From the NCBI RefSeq assembly GCF_002210425.1, contig NZ_MWQK01000007.1, positions 146,460-210,459 of the forward strand: a stretch of DNA of 64,000 bases, written 5' to 3'. The translations under genes were made by a program, and so were the position numbers. Positions within the stretch are counted from its first letter, which is position 1; each line of letters opens with the position of its first letter. Shown here piece after piece: positions 7,160 through 15,252 of the stretch. A model generated the notes under the pieces. The model was not told where the DNA came from. It saw only the letters and a program-made list of their open reading frames with translations, and did not search any database. Source of the stretch: Fibrobacter sp. UWB2 (GTDB lineage Bacteria > Fibrobacterota > Fibrobacteria > Fibrobacterales > Fibrobacteraceae).

Positions 7160-7609
7160 ATGAAAGGATTTTTTGCTCTATTGGCCTTGCTCATGACCCT
7201 AGCCCTTGTGGCTTGCGGTTCGGACTGGAGTGTAGGTCCTGATGACGGTGGGGCCTCTTTCAACAGGCGCTTCCACTATTATTATGAGGTGGACTGCCGT
7301 TACGATGCCTTTGGCCAGCCCTATGACTGCTCGGACACCTATTCTATGTCGCCTTCCATGGTCGTTGACTTGCGGGTGACCCGCGATGGCTATGCCACCC
7401 TTTGCGTCGATGATAATTGCTCTTACTATGACCCGCGCGACTACGATGTCGGTTATAATCATGGGACGCGCTATTATGATTTTGAGGGGTATGATACCCG
7501 CATGGTTATCTATGCCGACGGCTCCGAACTCGTTTACATCGACACCTACAAAGGCGATGCATACTATTATTACTACGATAACCCGGACTATTACGACGAT
7601 TACTATTGA
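7160..7609 (+). CDS. small Tyr/Asp-rich lipoprotein
   Basis: This 149-residue product has a signal peptide and lipobox LALVACG with Cys19 as the lipidated residue. The mature chain is unusually rich in Tyr and Asp, ending in a tail of repeated YYY, DDYY and DYY groups. Four Cys residues in the middle, in pairs such as VDCRYD...YDCSD and LCVDDNCS, could form disulfides. I recognise no family. The AGGAG before the ATG supports the start. The gene follows another lipoprotein gene but has a terminator between, so it is probably a separate unit. Confidence 0.75.
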   Translation: MKGFFALLALLMTLALVACGSDWSVGPDDGGASFNRRFHYYYEVDCRYDAFGQPYDCSDTYSMSPSMVVDLRVTRDGYATLCVDDNCSYYDPRDYDVGYNHGTRYYDFEGYDTRMVIYADGSELVYIDTYKGDAYYYYYDNPDYYDDYY

Positions 7610-7645
7610 TTTCACTGGGGAGATTTTCTATCTTTAGCCCCACTC

Positions 7646-8314
7646 ATGAGTAATTCGGAAAATTTTGTTATCGCCCTTGATGGGGGCTCTGGCACAGGCA
7701 AGAGTACCACTGCAAAGATTATTGCAAAGAAATTGGGCATTACCTACCTCGACACAGGTGCGATGTACCGCGCCGTGACGCTTGCCGCCCTCGATGCGGG
7801 TCTTGCTGCTGAAGAAGGTCCGGCTATGGACGAATTGCTCTCTAACCTCACGCTCGGGTTCGATTCCGAAAACCACATCCTCATTAACGGTGTCTGCCGC
7901 GAATCTGAAATCCGTGGCATGCGCGTATCGAGCAACGTGAGCATCTACTGCGCCCTCCCGTCGGTCCGCGCCGCAATGACCAAGCAGCAGCGTGAAATCG
8001 GCAAGAAGCAGAGTTGCATTCTGGATGGCCGCGACATCGGAACCGTCGTATTCCCCGATGCGAAGTACAAGTTTTTCATGGTGACGGACGTGAAGGTCCG
8101 CGCCGAACGCCGCTACAAGGAACTCCTTGAAAAAGGCGAAAAAGTTACCCTCGAAGAAGTCCTCAACAATCTGGTCGAACGCGACCGTCTGGACTCCTCT
8201 CGTGCGACCGCCCCGTTGAAGAAGGCGGACGATGCTATTGAAATTGACACTACACACATCTCAATCGAACAACAGGTTCAAAAGATTCTTGACTACGTAG
8301 GTGTAGTGGCGTAG
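7646..8314 (+). CDS. cmk: cytidylate kinase
   Basis: This enzyme phosphorylates CMP and dCMP with ATP for nucleotide synthesis in the cytoplasm. The 222-residue protein has the P-loop GGSGTGKSTTAK at about residues 14-25, then YLDTGAMYRAVTLAA and the DGRDIGTVVFPDA segment typical of Cmk, and a C-terminal ERDRLDSSRATAPL lid. The length fits the family. It lies 35 bases before rpsA, the same cmk-rpsA order found in many bacteria, which supports joint expression. Confidence 0.95.
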   Translation: MSNSENFVIALDGGSGTGKSTTAKIIAKKLGITYLDTGAMYRAVTLAALDAGLAAEEGPAMDELLSNLTLGFDSENHILINGVCRESEIRGMRVSSNVSIYCALPSVRAAMTKQQREIGKKQSCILDGRDIGTVVFPDAKYKFFMVTDVKVRAERRYKELLEKGEKVTLEEVLNNLVERDRLDSSRATAPLKKADDAIEIDTTHISIEQQVQKILDYVGVVA

Positions 8315-8349
8315 CCTGAATCCTTTAAACCACAACCCAATTAACTAAT

Positions 8350-10122
8350 ATGTCTCAAAATCTCAAATTCGGAACTCAAGAAGATCTCGAAGAAATTCTC
8401 GCCGCCCAGGGTGAATGCTCCCCGGACTTCCGCAAGGCCAACGCTGACGTCTATGCCGGCATGGGCTGCCTCGAACAGGGCAAGCTCGTCACGGGTAAGA
8501 TCAGCCAGGTGAACGACCAGGAAGTTCTCGTCGACGTGAACTACAAGTCCGAAGGCGTTATTGATCGCGCCGAATTCAAGGATACTGATTCTCTCGAACT
8601 CGGTTCCGAAATCGAAGTGTTCGTCGAAAAGCTCGAAGACGAAGACGGTCGCCTCATCCTCTCCAAGCAGAAGGCTGACTTCGTTCGCGTGTGGGATCGC
8701 ATCCACGCTGCATTCGAAAACAACGAAGTCGTACGCGGCACTCTCACGAAGCGCATCAAGGGCGGCGTTGTCGTCGACCTCTTTGGTATCGATGCCTTCC
8801 TCCCGGGCTCTCAGATCGACCTCCGTCAGATTCCGGACATCAACGCTCTTATCGGCCAGGAATTCGACCTCAAGGTTATCAAGGTCAACAAGGCTCGTCG
8901 CAACATCGTCGTTTCTCGCCGTGTTGTTCTCGAAGAAGAACGCAACAAGCAGCGTGGCGACGTTCTCGAAACTCTCGAGAAGAACCAGGTCCGCAAGGGT
9001 ATCGTCAAGAACATCACCGACTTTGGTGCATTCATCGACCTTGGCGGCGTAGATGGCCTCCTCCACATCACCGACATGAGCTACAAGCGCATCAACCACC
9101 CGTCCGAAATGCTCCAGCTCGGTCAGGAAGTCGAAGTCATGGTTCTCGACTTCAACGACAAGAAGGAACGCATCTCTCTCGGCATGAAGCAGCTTAAGCC
9201 GCATCCGTGGAAGGATATCGCTGAACGTTATCCGGAAGGCGCTATCGTCAAGGGTAAGGTTGTTTCCATCACTGATTACGGTGCATTCGTCGAACTCGAC
9301 AGCGGTGTTGAAGGTCTCATCCACGTTTCTGAAATGTCCTGGACCCAGCACGTCAAGCACCCGTCCAAAATCCTCACCGTTGGTCAGGAAGTCGAAGCTG
9401 TTGTTCTCAAGGTTGAAGAAGATGCAGAACGTATCTCTCTCGGCATGAAGCAGCTCGAATCTGATCCGTGGGATTCTATCGAAACTGAACTTCCGCCGGG
9501 CGCACGCGTCGTCGGTGAAATCCGCAACATCGCTTCCTTCGGCGCATTCGTCGAAATCAAGGAAGGTGTTGATGGCCTCATCCACGTCTCTGACATGTCC
9601 TGGACCAAGAAGATCACCCACCCGAACGAAATGGTCAAGAAGGGTGACAAGGTTGAATGCGTCGTTCTCGCCGTCGATAAGGAAAAACGCCGCATTTCTC
9701 TCTCCATGAAGCACCTCACCGAAGACCCGTGGGATTCTATCGATTCCACCTACCCGGTTGACTCCGAAGTCAAGGGCAAGATCGTTCGCATGCTCGACCG
9801 CGGCGTCGTGGTTGAACTCGCTGACGGTATCGAAGGCTTCATCCCGGTCTCCAAGCTCACCGCTGAATACATCAAGGTTCCGGCCGATGCATTCAAGGTT
9901 GGCGACGAAGTTCCGGCTGTCGTGACCGAAATCGATCAGAACAACCGCAAGATCTATCTCTCCGTTGTTGACTACTTCAAGAACCGTGAATCCGCTGAAC
10001 TCAAGGCTTGGATGGACTCCCACAAGCCGGGCGAAAACGGCACCACGATTGGCGAAGCTGTTGCTCCGAAGAAGAAGGCTTCCAAGAAGAAGGCTGAAAA
10101 GTCCGAAGAAGCTGAAGCTTAA
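8350..10122 (+). CDS. rpsA: 30S ribosomal protein S1
   Basis: This 590-residue protein has six S1 RNA-binding repeats. The first two are divergent (GKLVTGKISQVNDQEVLVDV and VVRGTLTKRIKGGVVVDL). The next three are canonical and similar to one another, each with a DFGAF or DYGAF type core and GLLHI or GLIHVS. The sixth has GFIPVSKL. A Lys-rich tail with KKKASKKKAEKS ends the chain. S1 helps the 30S subunit bind and unfold mRNA. Codon use is strongly biased toward C-ending codons, as for a highly expressed gene. The bias also opens a long antisense frame, which I consider non-coding. A terminator follows. Confidence 0.97.
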   Translation: MSQNLKFGTQEDLEEILAAQGECSPDFRKANADVYAGMGCLEQGKLVTGKISQVNDQEVLVDVNYKSEGVIDRAEFKDTDSLELGSEIEVFVEKLEDEDGRLILSKQKADFVRVWDRIHAAFENNEVVRGTLTKRIKGGVVVDLFGIDAFLPGSQIDLRQIPDINALIGQEFDLKVIKVNKARRNIVVSRRVVLEEERNKQRGDVLETLEKNQVRKGIVKNITDFGAFIDLGGVDGLLHITDMSYKRINHPSEMLQLGQEVEVMVLDFNDKKERISLGMKQLKPHPWKDIAERYPEGAIVKGKVVSITDYGAFVELDSGVEGLIHVSEMSWTQHVKHPSKILTVGQEVEAVVLKVEEDAERISLGMKQLESDPWDSIETELPPGARVVGEIRNIASFGAFVEIKEGVDGLIHVSDMSWTKKITHPNEMVKKGDKVECVVLAVDKEKRRISLSMKHLTEDPWDSIDSTYPVDSEVKGKIVRMLDRGVVVELADGIEGFIPVSKLTAEYIKVPADAFKVGDEVPAVVTEIDQNNRKIYLSVVDYFKNRESAELKAWMDSHKPGENGTTIGEAVAPKKKASKKKAEKSEEAEA

Positions 10123-10146
10123 TTTGGTTTCAAACTAAAGCTTAAA

Positions 10147-10178
10147 GGAATCCCGCAGGCAACTGTGGGATTTCTTTT
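10147..10178 (+). terminator. rho-independent terminator after rpsA
   Basis: AATCCCGCA at 10149-10157 pairs with TGTGGGATT at 10164-10172 through one G-T pair, followed by CTTTT. Confidence 0.75.
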
Positions 10179-10209
10179 ATGACCGCTCGGCTCTATAGCA
10201 GTATAGAAC

Positions 10210-10275
10210 ATCCGTCTTCGCCTCGCTCTCGCCATCACGACTCGTTTTTTACGAGTCGCTTATGGCTCACGGATG
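10210..10275. repeat. nested palindromic intergenic element
   Basis: Three inverted repeats share one centre: CATCCGT (10210) with ACGGATG (ending 10275), GCCAT (10231) with ATGGC (10262), and CGACTCGT (10238) with ACGAGTCG (ending 10258) around a T5 loop. The structure resembles a REP- or MITE-like element. No protein is encoded. Confidence 0.5.
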
Positions 10276-10327
10276 CTCGCTTTACTTGTCTCCATGGAAT
10301 TCCCGATAAATTTTATATTATTGCAAT

Positions 10328-11371
10328 ATGGAACTTCGCGAATCCCGCATCACAAAACGCATCGCCTGGATTGACATTTGCAAGGCTCTCGCCATTAGCT
10401 TAGTCGCACTCGGCCACATGCAATCTATTTACCTTGTCAATGAAACTATTTTCGCTTTTGCCATGCCCGCGTTCTTTTTCCTCTCCGGCTACACTTTTGA
10501 ACGCTCGGCGAACGCTCCATTCCTAGAACTCCTCCGAAAAAAGTTCCACAGCCTAGTCATTCCGTATTTTGGATTTTCTGCGATTCTTTTTGCGTTCTGG
10601 TTCTTGGTGCGCCGCAATTTTGGCCTGTCGTACGAGACCCATGCGACTGTCACTGACGTCTTGATGCAGATCCTGTGCGGGACGAACAGCACGTTCTTTG
10701 TGACTCCTCTTTGGTTTTTGACTTGCCTTTTTGTGGTAGAAATCCTCTTTTGGTGCTTGCTCCGCATTCGGAAAAAGTTCCTGAGGGTGACCATAATTGC
10801 TTTGCTTTTTATTCCGGGACTTATTTACTGGACTTATATGGATATGTTGCAGTTGCCGCATGTTTTCTGGAATTTTGATCAGGCGAGTTTCTTTCTTTCG
10901 TGTCTAGCCATTGGTTTTGTCGCATCGAAGAGGAATTTAGTTGAAAAATTACTTTGTTCTTTAAAACGTAATTTATTTGTGGTTTTAGTTTCGGTAATTG
11001 TATTTGCGCTAGTATTTGCCGTCCGTGAAAAAACAACGTCTCCTTTGCTTTTTGTGTCGATGCAGGCAATGATGACTTTTTCTAGCTTGCTCGCTTTTGT
11101 TGCGATTTGCAAATCCATTCGCGAAAGAGCTGTCCTGAATTTTATCGGGCAGAATACGATTACGATTTTGGCGTTGCATATCATGGTACAGAGCATCTTG
11201 CGTGGCGTGCTATTCAAGGTTTTCCATGTGGCGCCTGAATGGATTGAAACCTCGCTAATCGTGAGCGTTGTGTTGACTCTCGTGACGATTGCGGCTCTCG
11301 TTCCCGTCATTCTGCTGATTAATAGATTTACCCCCTGGCTCGCCGGGAAAAGGCTTAGTGCTCTCAAATGA
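10328..11371 (+). CDS. acyltransferase family 3 membrane protein
   Basis: The 347-residue protein is very hydrophobic, with about ten predicted membrane spans. It opens with the acyltransferase-3 signature RIAWIDICKALAISLVALGH, where the His is the conserved catalytic residue, followed by MPAFFFLSGYTFE. Relatives such as OafA and WecH move acetyl or other acyl groups onto surface sugars. The substrate is not visible here and no polysaccharide genes lie next to it. Base composition is more AT-rich than rpsA. The unit appears single, with short AT-rich spacers on both sides. Confidence 0.85.
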   Translation: MELRESRITKRIAWIDICKALAISLVALGHMQSIYLVNETIFAFAMPAFFFLSGYTFERSANAPFLELLRKKFHSLVIPYFGFSAILFAFWFLVRRNFGLSYETHATVTDVLMQILCGTNSTFFVTPLWFLTCLFVVEILFWCLLRIRKKFLRVTIIALLFIPGLIYWTYMDMLQLPHVFWNFDQASFFLSCLAIGFVASKRNLVEKLLCSLKRNLFVVLVSVIVFALVFAVREKTTSPLLFVSMQAMMTFSSLLAFVAICKSIRERAVLNFIGQNTITILALHIMVQSILRGVLFKVFHVAPEWIETSLIVSVVLTLVTIAALVPVILLINRFTPWLAGKRLSALK

Positions 11372-11435
11372 CATCGTTGCGATACTAGAAACTAATAACT
11401 ATTAACTAGTAACTAAATTTTAAATTGCTATTTTA

Positions 11436-12743
11436 ATGGCTATGAATCTCGCTGGAAAGAAAATCCTTCTTGGAGTCTCGGGCGGAATTGCCGCCTACAA
11501 GTCTTGTGAACTCTTGCGCCTGTTGCAAAAGAAAGGCGCCGAAGTGCGCGTCTGCATGACCGAAGCCGCTACACAGTTCGTGGCCCCGCTTACGTTTGCA
11601 AGCCTCTCCAAGTGCCCGGTTTACCTGAAAAATGGCGCCGTTGAAGCGCGCCCGTTCCAGCATATCGATTTCCCGCGTTGGGCCGACCTTTATCTCGTCG
11701 TTCCGGCGACCGCGAATGTCATCGGAAAATTTGTCTATGGCATTGCTGATGACCCAGTGAGCCTTTGCTTTATGAGCTGCACGGGTCCGCGTTTTATTGC
11801 CCCCGCAATGAATGTCGCGATGTTCAATTCCCCGGCGGTCAAGCGCAACCTCGAAACGCTCCGCAGTTTTGAAAATACGTTCGTGATGGACAGCCCGGCG
11901 GGCGAACTCGCCTGTGGCGAAGTTGGCAAAGGTCGCCTCCTCGACCCTGCGGAAATCGTGGAATATTTGGAAGCTAGTAGTGTCATCCTGAGCGAAGTGC
12001 CGCGCGCGAAGTCGAAGGATCTTCAAGCTCTTCCTGCTGAAAATGAAGTGGATCCGACGCTTCCCGGTTACGGCAAGAAGGTCCTCATCACGGCTGGTCG
12101 CACCGAAGAAGCGATTGACCCGGTGCGTTACATTAGCAACCGCAGCAGCGGAAAGACTGCTGTTGCCATTGCCGCGACGTTCCTGGCGAACGGCTTTGAT
12201 GTGAGCGTTGTCGCTGGCCCGATGGAAGCTGAATTTCCGGGTGCCGTCCACGTGACAAAAATCAAGAGCGCTTGCGACATGCATAAGGCTGTTCTTGAAC
12301 AGATGAAGAATGCCGATGTGCTCGTGCATTGCGCCGCCGTGGCCGATTATCGCCCGAAGGTGGCCGCTACAGAAAAAATCAAGGATAGCCGTAGTCAGCT
12401 CGTTTTGGAACTTGAACCGAATCCGAACATCTTGCGTGACAGCGTCGCGCAAAAGCGTGCGGACCAGGTCATTGTCGGTTTTGCGCTTGAAACGGACCAC
12501 TTCAAGGAACATGCGGCCGAGAAGCTCAAGAAGAGCGGCGCCGATGCGCTACTCCTCAATGCCCCTGTGGCTGCGAACAGCGGTTTTGGTTTTGACGAAG
12601 TCCGTTACACGTTAATCCGCGCGAACTCTCGCAATGCACAAAATGCGGCTGAGGTTGAAATTCCCGAGATGAAGATGGGTTCTAAAATCGATCTCGCACA
12701 AGAAATTGTAGATTTTAGCCTTGATCAGTTAAAGAACGCTTAG
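11436..12743 (+). CDS. coaBC: bifunctional phosphopantothenoylcysteine decarboxylase / phosphopantothenate-cysteine ligase
   Basis: This protein joins cysteine to 4'-phosphopantothenate and then decarboxylates the product in coenzyme A synthesis. The N-terminal flavoprotein (CoaC) part has KKILLGVSGGIAAYKS and the APAMNVAMF segment. The C-terminal ligase (CoaB) part starts at about residue 207 with KVLITAGRTEEAIDPVRYISN and has FALETD. The two domains are joined by a linker in which a 42-base dispersed repeat (11981-12022) is inserted in frame, encoding VILSEVPRAKSKDL. The start may be ATG 11436 or ATG 11442. The stop is 9 bases before the next gene, so the pair is probably an operon. Confidence 0.93.
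   Translation: MAMNLAGKKILLGVSGGIAAYKSCELLRLLQKKGAEVRVCMTEAATQFVAPLTFASLSKCPVYLKNGAVEARPFQHIDFPRWADLYLVVPATANVIGKFVYGIADDPVSLCFMSCTGPRFIAPAMNVAMFNSPAVKRNLETLRSFENTFVMDSPAGELACGEVGKGRLLDPAEIVEYLEASSVILSEVPRAKSKDLQALPAENEVDPTLPGYGKKVLITAGRTEEAIDPVRYISNRSSGKTAVAIAATFLANGFDVSVVAGPMEAEFPGAVHVTKIKSACDMHKAVLEQMKNADVLVHCAAVADYRPKVAATEKIKDSRSQLVLELEPNPNILRDSVAQKRADQVIVGFALETDHFKEHAAEKLKKSGADALLLNAPVAANSGFGFDEVRYTLIRANSRNAQNAAEVEIPEMKMGSKIDLAQEIVDFSLDQLKNA
11981..12022 (+). repeat. dispersed repeat inserted in frame in coaBC
   Basis: The 42-base copy starts TGTCATCCTGAGCGAAGTG and ends CGAAGTCGAAGGATCT, closely matching 1197-1240 in hsdS. It sits in the linker between the two enzyme domains, where extra residues should be tolerated. 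Compared with hsdS it is two bases shorter and read in another frame, so the encoded peptides differ at the start and converge on AKSKDL. Confidence 0.75.
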
Positions 12744-12752
12744 AGGAACGGT

Positions 12753-13700
12753 ATGCCCGAAGAATTTGATTTTAGCGAACTTCGCAAATATCTGCAAGGC
12801 CAAATGGACATGGGCGAGGAGGACTTGCTCCTCGATGAACCGTGGACGTTGACTCGCAAAAAGTCCGCCGTTCCTGCAGGGGCTCCGCGCCCGGCAAATC
12901 CGATGCCGCAAATGCGCCCGGCGAATCCGGCGCCATTCCCGCAGCATTCGGCTCCCGCGAATCCTGCTCCGATTCCGCAGCAGTCGCCGTTCCCTTCAAA
13001 CCCCGCACCGTTTGCAAATCAGGCGCAGCCCGCTTTTCAGCAGTCTGCATTTGGCGCTCCCGCGCCATCCGCGCCGGCTCCGCGTCCGGCCCCGGCGCCA
13101 AAGCTCGATGCAGGCCTCACCATTGCCCCGCGCGCCGTCAAGAAAACGACTGCCGCGTACGAACTCGCCGATTCCATCGGCGCCTTCTACGATGCTCTCA
13201 AGACCGACGCGCTTTACGCGCGTGCCGCGAACGTTGTTCGCTACGAAGGCCCGGAACACCCGCGCCTTCTGATTCTCCTTGCCGCCCCGAAGCCCGGTGA
13301 ACCGGCCGGCGCCTTTTTCCAGTCTCCGACTGGCGAGATGCTTGTGCGTTTGTTCGGAAGCCTCGGTTACGCCCCGGATTCACTTGGCGTTACGTATTTC
13401 TACAAGGATGCTCCGCGAGCACTATCTCCGATCCTGCTCGCCTCGCTCCGTCGAATGCTAACAAAGGAACTTTCCTTTATTGCACCTGAAATCATGATTA
13501 CCTTTAGCGAGCCGCTTTTCTATGACGTGTTCAGCAAGGGTAAGAACTTCAACGAACTCGCCGGTACGGCGCTTGATTTCAACGGCACAAAGACGGTTTC
13601 GCTAGTCGATGCTTACGCGATGACGACGGACAAGCAACTTAAATGGCTTACGTGGAAGGTACATATTCCGCGTAGCGGCCTTTTCACCGCCGCTAAGTAA
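12753..13700 (+). CDS. Pro-rich protein with a divergent uracil-DNA-glycosylase-like domain
   Basis: The 315-residue protein has an acidic N-terminus (1-35), a long Pro/Ala/Gln-rich linker (about 40-115) and a C-terminal domain (about 130-315). That domain follows the layout of family 4/5 uracil-DNA glycosylases: a hydrophobic strand LILLAAPKPGEPAG, then FQSPTGEMLVRLFGSLGYAPDS, a strand with VTYFYKDAPR, and a strand EIMITFSEPLF. The usual GEAPG catalytic motif is replaced, so enzyme activity is doubtful. Location directly after coaBC, a place where UDG-like genes occur in other bacteria, supports the fold assignment. The fold call is from pattern only. Confidence 0.5.
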   Translation: MPEEFDFSELRKYLQGQMDMGEEDLLLDEPWTLTRKKSAVPAGAPRPANPMPQMRPANPAPFPQHSAPANPAPIPQQSPFPSNPAPFANQAQPAFQQSAFGAPAPSAPAPRPAPAPKLDAGLTIAPRAVKKTTAAYELADSIGAFYDALKTDALYARAANVVRYEGPEHPRLLILLAAPKPGEPAGAFFQSPTGEMLVRLFGSLGYAPDSLGVTYFYKDAPRALSPILLASLRRMLTKELSFIAPEIMITFSEPLFYDVFSKGKNFNELAGTALDFNGTKTVSLVDAYAMTTDKQLKWLTWKVHIPRSGLFTAAK

Positions 13701-13705
13701 AACAT

Positions 13706-13735
13706 TGTCATGCCCGCCGCCGCGCGGGCATCTCC
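13706..13735 (+). repeat. palindromic TGTCAT repeat
   Basis: TGTCAT followed by the inverted pair ATGCCCGC/GCGGGCAT and ending TCTCC. The copy at 51646-51675 has the same frame with a compensating change in the stem (ATTCCCGC/GCGGGAAT). It may also act as the terminator of the upstream gene. Confidence 0.6.
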
Positions 13736-13818
13736 ATTTTATGCCCTTTTCGCCTTATTCTTGGCGTCTCTCCAAAAACCATTGTAAACTATTATTGTAT
13801 ATTTAAATCGGTATAGTT

Positions 13819-15243
13819 ATGTCTGAAGAAAATAATTCCAAGTCGTTTGAAGGTCGTCAAATGCCCGCCGATGTTGAGGCGGAGCGCTGCCTGTTGGGCG
13901 GTATTTTGCGTGATCCCGAAGTGATGGGTACCGCAGTTATGGCCATCAGTGACGATGACTTTTTCTACATGGAACGTCATCAGTTGATTTGGAACGCACT
14001 TTGCAGTTTGAACAAGGCGGTGACCCCCATCGATCCCGTGACGCTTTCGGCGGAACTTACGAAGATGGGCAAGCTCGACATTGTCGGTGGCCGTGAATAC
14101 ATCTTTGAATTGATGGAATCTGTTGCGTCGTCGGCGAATGTTCCGTGGCAGTTGGAACACCTCCGCAGCAAGGCGGTGCTTCGCAAGCTCATCCGCACGT
14201 CATCCGATATTATCCGCCAGGCGATGGACCCGGCATCTACTCCGGACAATGTGCTGCAAGATGCCGAACGCGATATCTTTGCGATTGCCGATAACCAGGT
14301 GCGCAACACCTTAAAGTCTATCGACAACTTTGTGGCTCCTCTTCTGGAACGCATCAACAACCGCAGGGAAGGCGGCATTACGGGCGTGCCTACGGGCATT
14401 ACGGAACTGGACGAACTCACAAACGGTCTCCAGAATTCCGACTTGATTATTCTCGCAGCCCGTCCGGGTGTCGGTAAGACGTCTTTCGCTATGACGGTTG
14501 CCGCAAACGCCGCTATTCGTTACGGCAAGAACGTCGCCTTCTTCAGCTTGGAAATGGACGGCATTCAGCTTGCCCAACGTCTGCTCTGCTCGCAGGCGCA
14601 GGTCGACCAGAGTAGGCTCCGCAACGGTAAGCTCAACTCTGACGAAATCAAGAAGATTATCGCCGCCGTGACTCCGATTAACCAGGCTCCGCTGTTTGTC
14701 GATGACAACGCCGACCTCGGCATCATGGAACTCATGAGCAAGGCGCGCCAGCTCAAGCACAAGGGCCACCTTGACCTCCTCATCATCGACTACTTGCAGT
14801 TGATGAAGACCGGCAAGGAAGAAAACCGCGCCGTCGCTATCGGTGCAATTTCCCGTGGCCTCAAGATCTTGGCAAAGGAATTGAGCATCCCGGTCATTGC
14901 GCTCGCTCAGCTCAGCCGTAAAGTCGAAGAAAAAGGCCGTGAACGTCCGCAGCTTTCGGACTTGCGTGAATCCGGTTCTATCGAACAGGACGCTGACATG
15001 GTGTGGTTTGTGGAACGCCCGTTCGTGCAGACGCACAAGGATGAAGACCGCTACAAGGCAACGCTCATTGTGGCTAAGCACCGTAACGGTTCCGTCAAAG
15101 ATATCGACATGAGCTTCGTGCCGGAATACACGACGTTCTACGATGCGACCGACCAGCAAGGCGTGGAAGGTGACGAAGATTACCAGTATGGTTCTGATGA
15201 CGAAGGCGGTGGACCGCAGGTTGCCGACTTTGGAAGTTTTTAA
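13819..15243 (+). CDS. dnaB: replicative DNA helicase DnaB
   Basis: This 474-residue hexameric helicase unwinds DNA ahead of the replication fork. The N-terminal domain (about 10-150) opens with MPADVEAERCLLGGIL. The RecA-like C-terminal domain has Walker A ARPGVGKTS at residues 214-222, then FFSLEMD, the Walker B region LLIIDYLQLM and the RESGSIEQDADMVWFV segment. No intein is present. The start has no strong ribosome-binding site but is the first Met before the conserved N-terminus. The stop is 9 bases before the MlaE-type permease gene. Confidence 0.96.
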   Translation: MSEENNSKSFEGRQMPADVEAERCLLGGILRDPEVMGTAVMAISDDDFFYMERHQLIWNALCSLNKAVTPIDPVTLSAELTKMGKLDIVGGREYIFELMESVASSANVPWQLEHLRSKAVLRKLIRTSSDIIRQAMDPASTPDNVLQDAERDIFAIADNQVRNTLKSIDNFVAPLLERINNRREGGITGVPTGITELDELTNGLQNSDLIILAARPGVGKTSFAMTVAANAAIRYGKNVAFFSLEMDGIQLAQRLLCSQAQVDQSRLRNGKLNSDEIKKIIAAVTPINQAPLFVDDNADLGIMELMSKARQLKHKGHLDLLIIDYLQLMKTGKEENRAVAIGAISRGLKILAKELSIPVIALAQLSRKVEEKGRERPQLSDLRESGSIEQDADMVWFVERPFVQTHKDEDRYKATLIVAKHRNGSVKDIDMSFVPEYTTFYDATDQQGVEGDEDYQYGSDDEGGGPQVADFGSF

Positions 15244-15252
15244 GGAAGTGTA

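Noticed and set aside
8341..10023. 560-codon open frame opposite rpsA
   Set aside because: rpsA is certain. The antisense frame follows from C-ending codons and has no recognisable motif.
10179..10403. 74-codon frame after the rpsA terminator
   Set aside because: It starts on the terminator tail and runs through a nested palindrome. There is no ribosome-binding site and no similarity to a known protein.
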